From NCBI RefSeq assembly GCF_046058945.1, contig NZ_CP175511.1, positions 682,001 to 746,000 of the forward strand: a stretch of DNA of 64,000 bases, written 5' to 3'. Origin of the DNA: Brochothrix campestris. GTDB taxonomy: Bacteria > Bacillota > Bacilli > Lactobacillales > Listeriaceae. The notes beneath the pieces are model-generated. The model ran no database searches, was not told where the DNA came from, and worked only from the letters and a program-made list of their open reading frames with translations. The position numbers were made by a program, and so were the translations under genes. Numbering within the stretch: position 1 is the stretch's first letter; every line of letters starts with the position of its first letter. Below are positions 50,769-60,700 of this stretch, piece by piece.

Positions 50769-51713
50769 TTAAAAGAATTTTTTTCGTGAAAAAAAGATGG
50801 CTGTGACAATTGCAATCAAAACAGCGAAGCCGATGGCGATAATCCAACCGTATTCATTATCCATGAATGGGAGTTTGACATTCATGCCATAAAAACTAAA
50901 GACCATTGTTGGAAAGGAAAGAATGATTGTGACCGTCGTCAAAAATTTCATCACGATGTTCATGTTATTCCCAATGATAGAGGCATAGGCATCCATCATC
51001 CCACTTAAAATATTACTATGTATTTCTGCCATTTCAAGACCTTGGCGGTTTTCAATAATAACATCTTCAAGCAAGTCTTGGTCTTCTTCGTACATTCGAA
51101 TCATATTTTGACGGAACATTTTATCTAAGACAACCTTGTTTGTTTTAAGTGAGGTTACAAAGTAAACCAAACTTTTTTCGATACCCATCAAGTCATACAG
51201 CTGTTTGTTTTTCATTGACCGGTGTAATTCTTTTTCAATCCGATCAGAATGACGATTAAGTCGTTTTAACAAACGCAGATAACTGGTTGAGATTAAATAT
51301 AAGATTTGCAAGGCAAACCGTGTTTTCATATTAGTATAAAAATTACGTACCTTTTGGTGGATGAACGATTGTAAAATCGGTGAATTTTCTGAACAAACAG
51401 TGATGAAAACTTTATTCGTAATAATAATCCCCAAGGGCATTGTTTCAAACGAAATTGAACTGACATCATCATCCGTATTTTCAATCGGGAAATCGGCAAT
51501 GATAAGGACGTTATCATCCTCACGTTCAATCCGTGAACTTTCATCGTTATCGAGGGGATCGCGGATAAATTCAACCGGCACGTTCGTGTGTTCAACAATG
51601 TGGTTGATTTCTTCCGTCGTTGGATTAATCAAATTGACCCAACAGTGATTTTCAATCTCATCGAGTTCAATTAATTTGCCGGTATTCATATCGGTTTTGA
51701 AGATTTGTAGCAT
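50769..51713 (-). CDS. corA: Magnesium/cobalt transporter CorA
   Basis: Pentameric Mg2+ channel of the cell membrane. The 314 residues have a large cytosolic funnel domain (about 1-245) with a long stalk helix, then two C-terminal helices. The pore motif YGMN is in FSFYGMNVKLPFMDNEYGW, and the basic end is FFSRKKFF. Start behind GAGGAGG. An untypical leader with a small ORF lies upstream (51771-51869). Confidence 0.94.
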   Translation of the reverse strand: MLQIFKTDMNTGKLIELDEIENHCWVNLINPTTEEINHIVEHTNVPVEFIRDPLDNDESSRIEREDDNVLIIADFPIENTDDDVSSISFETMPLGIIITNKVFITVCSENSPILQSFIHQKVRNFYTNMKTRFALQILYLISTSYLRLLKRLNRHSDRIEKELHRSMKNKQLYDLMGIEKSLVYFVTSLKTNKVVLDKMFRQNMIRMYEEDQDLLEDVIIENRQGLEMAEIHSNILSGMMDAYASIIGNNMNIVMKFLTTVTIILSFPTMVFSFYGMNVKLPFMDNEYGWIIAIGFAVLIAIVTAIFFSRKKFF

Positions 51714-51770
51714 GTTAATAACCTCCTCATTTTTACGTACTATTATTGGGAAGGCAGAACCAGAAACGAC

Positions 51771-51869
51771 TTAGTTCAAGAGCCTGCTAAAGCTAGTTGG
51801 ACAATTCCTATTCCAATCCTGCTGCTCAGACAGGGGATCTGGTTCTTTCGGCGTGCTTGCATTTTTCAT
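51771..51869 (-). CDS. Possible 32-residue leader peptide upstream of corA
   Basis: ATG at 51869 has GGAG 9 bases upstream and opens a short frame rich in Pro, Ser and Asn (KNASTPKEPDPLSEQQDWNR), ending 58 bases before corA. The ribosome site sits in GGAGCCTG (51882-51875), which can pair with CAGGCTC (51786-51780) near the end of the frame. This arrangement could let translation of the leader control corA. No membrane or signal part. Unproven. Confidence 0.45.
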   Translation of the reverse strand: MKNASTPKEPDPLSEQQDWNRNCPTSFSRLLN

Positions 51870-51955
51870 AGTGACAGGCTCCTTTCAAAAGAGATTCAAC
51901 CTTATAAGTATAGCTAACAAATCAAGATATATCAACGTGCAATCATTGAAAGCGC

Positions 51956-52573
51956 TTAGATAGACATCGATAATTTATAAAGCGGGAGCATGGCTGTAAA
52001 GGTTGCTTCGATTTCTTTTTCAAGCGCCACAGGGTCAGCGAGGAGTGGGTTGTCTTTTAAAAGTACTTTTCCGACTAAAAATTCACCCTTTTTAACGGTT
52101 TTAAAACGCGTCAAAGTGGCAGCCAAATTAGCCTCTGTTAGTGGTAAATAACGATTCTCAGTATGGTCTGGTGAAATAACAAAGTCAGCAGGTAAAGCAG
52201 CGAAGAGCTCATTATTTTCTAAAAAGGCATCAGAAATAGCGGTGCGGTTTTCTGTTTCATAAATATATGAAAGGTAGAGGAAAATATAATCCTTCCAAAT
52301 GCCGACTTGAAAATGCGGGTGTTTTTTATAGCCGCGCTTACTGTGACAAATCCCTAACCAAGTACTATCTGGTGGGTTAACTGAACGGCGTAAGTGTTTA
52401 GCGACATGGAGGTACATTTCATTTCCGAGCGAGACACTTAAAAAGTCGGTTAAAGAGCCACCGAGTTCATAAAATTTGGGTTGGATGGTTTCACGTAAAA
52501 AATGCATCCGTCCTTCGAGCGTGGGTGAAGTCATCTGTGTAAAATCATCGCTTAAAAAGCCGTTAAATGTCAT
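51956..52573 (-). CDS. DUF1054/UPF0637 family protein (YktB-like)
   Basis: A 205-residue soluble protein of the UPF0637 family, with typical FNGFLSDDFTQMTSPTLEGRM, LHVAKHLRRSVNPPDSTWLGICHSKRGYKKHPHFQVGIWKD and ENRYLPL. Function unknown; the Bacillus ortholog is yktB, beside yktA and yktC. Here UPF0223, this gene and suhB are near one another in the same region, supporting the call. Start behind AAGGAGG. Confidence 0.88.
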   Translation of the reverse strand: MTFNGFLSDDFTQMTSPTLEGRMHFLRETIQPKFYELGGSLTDFLSVSLGNEMYLHVAKHLRRSVNPPDSTWLGICHSKRGYKKHPHFQVGIWKDYIFLYLSYIYETENRTAISDAFLENNELFAALPADFVISPDHTENRYLPLTEANLAATLTRFKTVKKGEFLVGKVLLKDNPLLADPVALEKEIEATFTAMLPLYKLSMSI

Positions 52574-52744
52574 TGTTGTTCCTCCTTATATAAAGCTTTC
52601 TGTCCTTTCTATTATAGCTGATTTGGCAAAAAATGATAGCACGGTCCGTCCTAAAAGTGTTATCGCAAGTGTTTTAGTTTAATCACAATGTGATATGTTT
52701 CGCAAATCGCGTTTATGGTAAAATAAAAAGGAGGAGGTGACACG

Positions 52745-53533
52745 ATGATTGAACAACTTGAAATCGATCGTTCCGTGCGCCAATGGCTTAATGAAGCCGC
52801 CGATTTAATTCAAACAGAACTTAAAATGGCACGTTATCAGGTGTCACAAAAAACCGGTCCGACTGACTTGGTAACGACTGTTGATCAACAAATTGAAGTT
52901 TTTTTTGCGGACAAGCTAGCGACATTTTATCCGACCCATCAGTTGGTGGCAGAAGAAGACCCAACCCATAAGCACCAAACATTTAGCGGTGTGACTTGGA
53001 TTCTTGATCCCATTGATGGGACATTAAATTTTATCCAACAACAGGCTGATTATGCCATTTCACTGGCTATTTTTGAGGATGGTGTCGGCCAACTGGCGTA
53101 TATATTTGATGTTGAGCGTCGAACGTTGTATAGTTGTAAGGTTGGTGAAGGTGTATTTGTTGATGGTGTTCAGGTCGAACGACGACGACCCAATCCTTCG
53201 TTAGCAGAGAGCACCTTAATTATGAATTTTGGTATTATTGCTGCTAACTATCTTGGTTTGGCCACAGCAGGGGCTCAAGCACGAAGTGTTCGTCTCTACG
53301 GTGTGGCATCACTCGAAATGGCCGCAGTTATTACGGGCCGAGCGGATGCCTATCTATCACGACACTTGATGCCTTGGGATATTGCTGCCGGGTTTATCAT
53401 GGCCAATGAACTGGGCTTGAAAATCAGTCGGATTGACGGCACTGAAATAAATGTGTTAAAGTCAGGTTCACTGTTGATTGCCTCTGAACAAGTGCATGAG
53501 ACACTTTTACATGATTTTATTATGAAAAATTAA
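52745..53533 (+). CDS. suhB: Inositol monophosphatase family protein
   Basis: Mg-dependent phosphatase, acting on inositol phosphates or related sugars or nucleotides. The 262 residues have the metal motifs VAEEDP (about 72), WILDPIDGTLNF (about 88) and PWDIAAGFIMANE (about 210), all intact. Start behind AAGGAGGAGGTG. It matches yktC of Bacillus and lies before typA as in Listeria. The substrate is not predictable here. Confidence 0.92.
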   Translation: MIEQLEIDRSVRQWLNEAADLIQTELKMARYQVSQKTGPTDLVTTVDQQIEVFFADKLATFYPTHQLVAEEDPTHKHQTFSGVTWILDPIDGTLNFIQQQADYAISLAIFEDGVGQLAYIFDVERRTLYSCKVGEGVFVDGVQVERRRPNPSLAESTLIMNFGIIAANYLGLATAGAQARSVRLYGVASLEMAAVITGRADAYLSRHLMPWDIAAGFIMANELGLKISRIDGTEINVLKSGSLLIASEQVHETLLHDFIMKN

Positions 53534-53563
53534 AAAAACATATTAGTCAAATGACTTAACTTG

Positions 53564-53572
53564 TGCTATAAT
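53564..53572 (+). promoter_or_regulatory. Extended -10 promoter of typA
   Basis: TGC-TATAAT with hexamer 53567-53572; a weak TAGTCA-like -35 17 bp upstream; the leader of about 105 bp holds no clear structure. Confidence 0.5.
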
Positions 53573-53678
53573 TTTTAATTGTGTAAAAAGATTTTTTTAA
53601 AGTGCTATATAAAGACTATAAAATGCCACTTTTGGCAAGAGTATAGAATCGAATAGAAGTAGGAGTGAACGGAAAAAA

Positions 53679-55508
53679 ATGACAAAACGTACAGATTTAA
53701 GAAACGTTGCAATTATCGCCCATGTCGATCATGGTAAAACAACTATCGTCGATGAATTATTAAAACAATCAGGTACTTATAACGACCACGAACAAGTGGA
53801 AGAACGCGCAATGGATAGCAACGCTATCGAAAAAGAGCGTGGTATCACAATCTTAGCTAAAAACACAGCAATCAACTATAAAGGGACTCATATCAACATC
53901 ATGGATACACCTGGACATGCCGATTTCGGTGGTGAAGTTGAACGTATCATGAAAATGGTAGATGGTGTTTGTTTAATCGTTGATGCTTACGAAGGAACAA
54001 TGCCACAAACGCGCTTCGTATTGAAAAAAGCGCTTGAGCAAAAATTAACACCAATCGTTGTAGTAAACAAAATTGACCGCCCTTCAGCACGTCCAGAAGA
54101 AGTTGTTGATGAAGTTTTAGAATTATTCATCGAATTAGGTGCAGATGATTCTCAATTAGAATTCCCAGTTGTTTACACATCAGCTCTTAACGGAACAAGC
54201 TCAATTAGTTCTGATCCTGCTGATCAAGAATCAACAATGGATCCTGTATTTGACTTAATCGTTAATACAATTCCTGCTCCTGAAGATAACTCTGATGAAC
54301 CATTACAATTCCAAGTATCTTTACTTGATTACAACGATTATGTTGGTCGTATTGGTATCGGACGTGTTTTCCGTGGAACAATGTCAGTTGGACAATCGGT
54401 ATCATTAATTAAATTAGACGGTACAGTTAAAAACTTCCGTGTAACTAAATTATTTGGTTTCCTTGGTCTTAAACGTGTTGAAATTCAAGAAGCTAAAGCT
54501 GGTGATTTAATTGCCGTTTCTGGTATGGAAGACATTTTCGTAGGTGAAACTGTTACTCCTCAAAACCAATTAGATGCTTTACCAGTTCTTCGTATTGATG
54601 AACCAACACTTCAAATGAAGTTTGTTACTAACAACTCACCATTTGCTGGTCGTGAAGGTAAATACGTTACTTCACGTAAAATTGAAGAACGTTTATTATC
54701 TGAATTACAAACAGATGTTTCTTTACGTGTAGAACCTACTGAAACACCTGATGCATGGATCGTTTCTGGTCGTGGAGAGTTACACTTGTCAATTCTTATC
54801 GAAAACTTACGTCGTGAAGGTTTCGAATTACAAGTTTCTAAAGCAGAAGTTATCGTTCGTGAAATCGACGGTAAAAAATGTGAGCCTTACGAAGATGTTC
54901 AAGTTGACGTTCCTGAAGAATACATGGGTGGCGTAATTGAATCATTATCTTCTCGTAAAGGTGAAATGAAAAACATGGAAAACAACGGTAGCGGACAAGT
55001 TCGTTTACAATTCCTTGTTCCTTCACGAGGTTTAATTGGTTACACAACTGAGTTCATGTCATTAACTCGTGGTTATGGTATCATCAACCATACTTATGAC
55101 AGCTACCAACCTGTACAAAAAGGTTATGTAGGTGGACGTCGTATTGGTGCACTTGTTTCTATGGAAACTGGTAAAGCTACGACTTACGGTATCATGCAAG
55201 TTGAAGACCGTGGGACTATTTTCGTAGAACCAGGTACTGAAATTTATGAAGGTATGGTTGTTGGTCAAAACGCTCGAGACGGAGATATCACTGTTAACAT
55301 CGTTCGCCAAAAACAAATGACTAACGTTCGTTCTGCTAACAAAGATCAAACTAACGTTATCAAAACACCGCGTAAATTAACGCTTGAAGAATCATTAGAA
55401 TTCTTAGCTGATGATGAGTACTGTGAAGTAACTCCAGAATCAATCCGTTTACGTAAAAAAATCTTAAACAAAAACGAACGCGAAAAAGCACAAAAAAAAT
55501 CTAAATAA
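53679..55508 (+). CDS. typA: Translational GTPase TypA/BipA
   Basis: Ribosome-binding GTPase for ribosome assembly and stress or cold growth. The 609 residues show G1 AHVDHGKTT, G2 RGITI, G3 DTPGHADFG, G4 NKIDRP, the beta-barrel domain, two EF-G-like domains and the TypA-specific C-terminal part (LTRGYGIINHTYDSY, VGQNARDGDITVNIVRQKQMTNVRSANKDQT). Strongly biased codon use suggests high expression. A strong terminator follows. Confidence 0.97.
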   Translation: MTKRTDLRNVAIIAHVDHGKTTIVDELLKQSGTYNDHEQVEERAMDSNAIEKERGITILAKNTAINYKGTHINIMDTPGHADFGGEVERIMKMVDGVCLIVDAYEGTMPQTRFVLKKALEQKLTPIVVVNKIDRPSARPEEVVDEVLELFIELGADDSQLEFPVVYTSALNGTSSISSDPADQESTMDPVFDLIVNTIPAPEDNSDEPLQFQVSLLDYNDYVGRIGIGRVFRGTMSVGQSVSLIKLDGTVKNFRVTKLFGFLGLKRVEIQEAKAGDLIAVSGMEDIFVGETVTPQNQLDALPVLRIDEPTLQMKFVTNNSPFAGREGKYVTSRKIEERLLSELQTDVSLRVEPTETPDAWIVSGRGELHLSILIENLRREGFELQVSKAEVIVREIDGKKCEPYEDVQVDVPEEYMGGVIESLSSRKGEMKNMENNGSGQVRLQFLVPSRGLIGYTTEFMSLTRGYGIINHTYDSYQPVQKGYVGGRRIGALVSMETGKATTYGIMQVEDRGTIFVEPGTEIYEGMVVGQNARDGDITVNIVRQKQMTNVRSANKDQTNVIKTPRKLTLEESLEFLADDEYCEVTPESIRLRKKILNKNEREKAQKKSK

Positions 55509-55519
55509 GCGAATCGTTT

Positions 55520-55555
55520 AAAAACCCTTGAAGAATATTCTTCAAGGGTTTTTAT
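55520..55555 (+). terminator. Terminator of typA
   Basis: Perfect palindromic stem AAAACCCTTGAAGAA/TTCTTCAAGGGTTTT with T tail. A second hairpin at 55561-55590 (AACCACATCC/GGATGTGGTT, A run to its left) is the minus-strand terminator of ylaI. Confidence 0.92.
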
Positions 55556-55595
55556 GTGTCAAAAAACCACATCCTTAAATGGATGTGGTTCAGCT

Positions 55596-55799
55596 TTATA
55601 AACGGTAAAACGACTCGCTCTTAGGACGATGCGGATCATAGTTTTTTGAGTTAATCCGAATTAACGTTTGTTGTGTGACACGTTTTGAGCAAGCGGGGCA
55701 AGTATATAAATACAGTGGATGGTTACGAATTTTTTTAGCTTCGATGCTTTGGTCATTAATTTCTTGTTTGCCATCACATAAAATACATTTTACTTTCAT
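55596..55799 (-). CDS. ylaI: YlaI-like zinc-ribbon protein
   Basis: A 67-residue protein with two CxxC pairs (VKCILCDG and LYTCPACSKRV), forming a small zinc ribbon; function unknown. Start is the ATG at 55799 behind GAGGTGATT; an upstream in-frame ATG is not supported. The name follows Bacillus YlaI; location between typA and ylaN is kept. Confidence 0.87.
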   Translation of the reverse strand: MKVKCILCDGKQEINDQSIEAKKIRNHPLYLYTCPACSKRVTQQTLIRINSKNYDPHRPKSESFYRL

Positions 55800-55966
55800 T
55801 AAAATCACCTCGTATAACTTATAGTATAACAAAAACCGACAAAAATTCAAAAAATGATGTTCGTGAAGGAGTGAAAGTGGGATAGTAATTGCGCCACTAT
55901 TTTTAACATGCTATACTAAAATAACAGGATCGTAGGGAACTTTAGTAAAAGTGAAGGACGTGGCGA

Positions 55967-56245
55967 ATGATGAATGGAAAAGAAATGAAACATGCAGCAT
56001 ATGAAGCATTAAAAACAGATGCAAACCGGATTTGGAAATTGATTAAGGTGCAGATGGATAATTTAACATTACCACAATGTCCAGCCTATGAAGAGGTACT
56101 TGATACACAGATGTACGGTCTTTCGCGTGAAATTAATTTTGCAGTCAGACTTGGTTTGATTGAAGCTAGTGTTGGTCGTGAAATCATGATGACACTTGAA
56201 CGTCAATTGGCCAACTTACATGAATCGGTAACGTTGAAAAAATAA
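55967..56245 (+). CDS. ylaN: UPF0358 family protein YlaN
   Basis: A 92-residue protein with KHAAYEALKTDANRIWKLIKVQMDNLTLPQCPAYEEVLDTQMYGLSREINFAVRLGLI, the UPF0358 pattern. Bacillus and Staphylococcus YlaN has been linked to iron homeostasis and interaction with Fur, so a similar role is possible. Start behind AAGGACGTGG; a second ATG follows at once. It lies before ftsW as in Bacillus. Confidence 0.9.
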   Translation: MMNGKEMKHAAYEALKTDANRIWKLIKVQMDNLTLPQCPAYEEVLDTQMYGLSREINFAVRLGLIEASVGREIMMTLERQLANLHESVTLKK

Positions 56246-56277
56246 CAGGTGACCCTTCACTGAACGAATAAAAAAAC

Positions 56278-56313
56278 GATAAAATAGAGTGTACTACGCT
56301 CTATTTTTATTTG
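56278..56313 (+). terminator. Hairpin with T-rich tail between ylaN and ftsW
   Basis: Stem AAAATAGAG/CTCTATTTT, loop TGTACTACG. Confidence 0.65.
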
Positions 56314-56340
56314 TGATATCACCAGATTGGAAGAAACATC

Positions 56341-57504
56341 ATGGCTAATACTGTCAAAACAAGACTCTTAAGAAATATGAAATCGTTTGATTACGGCCTA
56401 TTAATCGCCATTACAGCCCTGGTTATCTTTGGTTGTATCATGGTTTATAGCTCAAGTTTGACAATCTCAATTGAAAAAGACGTATCGCCCTATTATTTTT
56501 TTGCGAAGCAAATAAAATTTGCTTGTTTAGGTTTTTTCGTCTTTTTCTTCTTTGCCTTTTTTAATTATCGCTTTTTCAAGCAAGCGAAAATATCAATGTG
56601 GATGGTCGGAATTGCCTTGCTTTCACTATTGATGGTATTGATTTTTGCCGAAGATATTAATGGGTCTAAAAGTTGGTTATTTGGGATTCAGCCTGCTGAA
56701 TTTTGTAAAATTGCGCTCGTATTATATGTTGCGCGAATATACAGTACTAAAAATGAGGATTATGCGTTAACGAATCAAGAGTTGATTAAACCGTTATATA
56801 TTTTTAGTGGCTTTTTAATATTGGTGGGGGCAGAGCCTGATGTCGGTATGTCAATTTTATACTTAGGTATTATCTTATTCACCATCGCGGGTTCGGGTAT
56901 TGATATGAGAAGGTTGGTTAATATATATGGCGTCTTGTTAGGGTTAGTGGCTGTTGTTTTTACACTCGTAATCTATGTGCCACACATTTTCATTAGTGTC
57001 CTCGGGAAAAATCGAGCCAACCGGTTAATTAGTTTTTCTGATCCGTTTAAGTATTCAGATACGACGGGGCATCAAGTGATTAACTCATACTATGCGATTG
57101 GTTCGGGTGGTTTTTTTGGACAAGGGCTTGGCAACAGTGTTCAAAAGTTAGGTTATTTACCTGAGGCACACACCGATTTTATTATTGCTGTCATTGCCGA
57201 AGAATTAGGGTTTATCGGGGTCGCCTTCGTTATTCTCGGTCTGGGGTATTTGATTTTTCGGTGTTTACGGATTGGTTCTGAAGCTGAAGACGGTTTTGCA
57301 ACCCTAATCTGCTATGGGATGGCGAGCTGGATTTTTATCCAGTCAGCCGTTAATCTCGGTGGTGCAACAGGTTTGATGCCGTTAACGGGGGTCGCATTGC
57401 CGTTTATTAGTGCAGGGGGTTCATCACTGCTGTCGATTTTAATTCCGTTGGGGATTGTCGCTAATATTAGTATGAAAAACAAACGGAAACGATTAGAGCT
57501 ATAA
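56341..57504 (+). CDS. ftsW: SEDS-family division glycosyltransferase FtsW
   Basis: Septal peptidoglycan polymerase working with a division PBP. The 387 residues have about ten hydrophobic segments and the signatures SKSWLFGIQPAEFCKIALVLYVA, GSGGFFGQGLGNSVQKLGYLPEAHTDFIIAVIAEELGFIG and GVALPFISAGGSS. It is the second SEDS gene of the window; the position before pycA matches ftsW of Bacillus and Listeria. The ribosome site (GGAAG) is weak. Confidence 0.92.
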   Translation: MANTVKTRLLRNMKSFDYGLLIAITALVIFGCIMVYSSSLTISIEKDVSPYYFFAKQIKFACLGFFVFFFFAFFNYRFFKQAKISMWMVGIALLSLLMVLIFAEDINGSKSWLFGIQPAEFCKIALVLYVARIYSTKNEDYALTNQELIKPLYIFSGFLILVGAEPDVGMSILYLGIILFTIAGSGIDMRRLVNIYGVLLGLVAVVFTLVIYVPHIFISVLGKNRANRLISFSDPFKYSDTTGHQVINSYYAIGSGGFFGQGLGNSVQKLGYLPEAHTDFIIAVIAEELGFIGVAFVILGLGYLIFRCLRIGSEAEDGFATLICYGMASWIFIQSAVNLGGATGLMPLTGVALPFISAGGSSLLSILIPLGIVANISMKNKRKRLEL

Positions 57505-57519
57505 CGATGAGAACATCGC

Positions 57520-57572
57520 TTGCTTTTGACGGATATATTCTTGTTCATACGAGAATATGTTCGTTTTTTTTT
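57520..57572 (+). terminator. Terminator of ftsW
   Basis: ATATTCT/AGAATAT stem with a loop of about 10 bases, followed by T8. The remaining 57573-57665 holds only AT-rich sequence. Confidence 0.65.
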
Positions 57573-57665
57573 GCTTAAAAATAACGAATACACGTATTTT
57601 TGTAGTGAATAACGGTTGGAATGTAAAAAAAACCGAAAGTATTAGCATTGATAGCGAAAAAATAT

Positions 57666-57695
57666 TTTACAATTACATTAAAGTAATACTATAAT
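57666..57695 (+). promoter_or_regulatory. pycA promoter
   Basis: TTTACA (57666-57671), 18 bp spacer, TATAAT (57690-57695), 36 bp before the start codon. Confidence 0.7.
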
Positions 57696-57731
57696 ATAAA
57701 GATAAGTTTCAAACATACTAGGAGGGTAATT

Positions 57732-60700
57732 ATGAAAAACATTCACAAAGTTCTCGTAGCAAACCGAGGGGAAATTGCTATCCGTATATTACGTGCTTGT
57801 AATGAATTAAATATAAAAACCGTTGCGGTATATTCGAAAGAGGATGCAGCATCACTCCATCGTTTCAAAGCAGACGAATCCTATTTAGTAGGTGAAGGTA
57901 AAAAACCAATCGATGCTTATTTAGATATTGAAGATATTTTACGAATTGCCAAAGAAGTGGGTGCAGATGCAATCCACCCTGGTTACGGCTTTTTGTCAGA
58001 AAACCTAGAGTTTGTAACACGCTGTGAAGAAGAAGGTATTAAGTTTGTTGGACCACAGCCAAAACATTTGAATATGTTCGGTGATAAAATTAAAGCGAAA
58101 GAACAAGCGTTACTCGCAGGTATTCCTGTTATTCCAGGCACGAATGGTTCTGTTTCATCACTTGATGAAGTAAAAGCATTTGCTGAAAAAGTCGGTTATC
58201 CGATTATGGTTAAAGCCGCTCTTGGCGGTGGTGGTCGTGGAATGCGTATCGTTAATAATGAAAAAGAAGTGAAGGACGGCTATGAACGGGCGGCTTCAGA
58301 GGCAAAGGCAGCTTTTGGTAGCGATGAGTTATACGTTGAAAAATGTATCCTGAATCCAAAACATATCGAAGTGCAAATCTTTGGTGATGATCATGGCAAC
58401 ATTGTGCATTTATTCGAACGTGACTGTTCCGTACAACGTCGTCATCAAAAAGTAGTTGAAGTTGCGCCATGTGCGACATTAAGCGATGAACGTCGTGCTG
58501 AAATTTGTGATGCAGCAGTTAAATTAATGAAGAATGTTGATTACGTCAATGCTGGTACAGTTGAATTCTTAGTTTCAGATGAAGGGTTTTACTTTATCGA
58601 AGTTAACCCGCGCGTGCAGGTTGAGCATACAATTACGGAATTAATCACAGGGATTGATATTGTTCAAACGCAATTATATGTGGCAGATGGCTATAATATT
58701 TTTGATTCTGAAGTTGGCGTACCGACACAAGCAAACATTCGCATTAATGGTTCAGCGATTCAATGTCGTGTGACGACTGAAGATCCGTTAAACAACTTTA
58801 TGCCAGACACAGGTGTCATTAATACGTACCGTTCACCGGGTGGTTTTGGTGTACGTTTAGATGCGGGTAGTGGTTTCCAAGGAACCAAAATCACGCCTTA
58901 CTACGATTCATTGGTCGTTAAAGTGTGTACATGGGGGATGACGTTAGAACAAGCGGCTCGTAAAATGGAACGTAACTTACGAGAGTTCCGTATCCGTGGT
59001 GTTAAAACGAATATCCTCTTCTTAAAAAATGTTGTTGAGCATCCAAACTTTATTACAGGGAACTACAATACGTCGTTTATTGATACGACACCAGAACTGT
59101 TTGAATTTCCACAATTACGTGACCGTGGCAGCAAAACATTACGCTACATTGGCAACGTAACCGTTAACGGCTTCCCTGGGATTGATCATAAAGAAAAAGA
59201 ATTATTTGATACAGTTCGCTATCCTAAAATTGATTTACAGACACCGCCACCAGCGGGTACAAAACAAATTTTAGAACAGGGTGGACCACAAGCGGTTGTC
59301 GATTGGATTAAATCTCGTGAAGAAGTATTGTTAACAGATACAACGTTGCGTGACGCACATCAATCGTTATTGGCGACTCGTGTGCGTTCTAAGGACATTA
59401 CAGCGATTGCACCGGCAATGGCACGCTTATTACCTAATATGTTCTCTTACGAAATGTGGGGCGGGGCTACGTTTGATGTCGCTTACCGTTTCTTAAATGA
59501 AAACCCTTGGAAGCGATTGGAAACAATGCGTAAGCAAGTACCGAACGTATTGTTCCAAATGTTATTGCGTGGCGCTAATGCAGTGGGCTATAAAAACTAC
59601 CCTGATAATGTGGTGCGCGAATTCGTTAAACAATCAGCTGAGGCCGGCATTGATGTGTTCCGTATTTTCGATAGTCTCAACTGGATTCCCAATATGGAAA
59701 CAGCGATTGAAGCGACCAAAGATGCTAACAAACTAGTTGAAGCAACGATTTGTTATGCGGGTGATATTTTAGATGAAAACCGTCCGAAATATAACATTGA
59801 TTACTATAAAAACTTAGCGAAGGACCTTGTGTCAGTCGGAACAGACATTATCGCGATTAAAGACATGGCAGGTATCTTGAAACCACAGGCAGCTTATCGC
59901 TTAATTAGTGAACTGAAGGAAACAGTTGACGTTCCAATTCACTTGCATACGCATGATTCGAGCGGTAATGGGAACTATACATATGCTGCCGCCATCAGTG
60001 CAGGCGTTGATATTGTTGATGTTGCGACGAGCGCAATGTCAAGCTCTACGTCACAACCAAGCATGACCACATTGTTCTACGGTCAGGTAAATAGCAGTCG
60101 GACACCAAACTTAAATCCAGAAAATTCACAAGCCATTAACCGTTATTGGGAAGATGTCCGTCGTTACTATACTGATTTCGAAAACGGCTTAAACGCACCG
60201 CAAACAGAAGTTTACGACCATGAAATGCCAGGTGGACAATACTCTAACTTACAACAACAATCACGCGCTGTTGGTTTAGGCGATCGTTGGGAAGAAGTTA
60301 AAACGATGTACATGAAAGTCAATGTGTTGTTCGGCGATATTATTAAAGTGACACCATCTTCTAAAGTAGTTGGCGACATGGCATTGTTCATGGTGCAAAA
60401 TGAACTAGATGAAGAAAATATTTACGAAAAAGGTTTGACACTTGATTTCCCAGAGTCAGTTATTTCGTTCTTCGAAGGACAATTAGGTCAACCTTACCAA
60501 GGGTTCCCAGAAAAACTACAATTGGTAATTTTAAAAGATCGTGAACCAATTACAGTACGACCAGGCACCTTGCTTGATCCAATCAACTTTGACGATGTGA
60601 AGGCTGAATTAGCAGCCTTAATTGGTTATGAACCGTCTGAACAAGAAATTATTTCGTATGTACTGTATCCAAAAGTATTTGTTGAGTATACAAAAATGGT

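Noticed and set aside
51771..51880. M-box magnesium riboswitch upstream of corA
   Set aside because: Fragments such as ACGCC occur, but the ordered set of conserved M-box segments is not present; a leader ORF with pairing explains the sequence at least as well.
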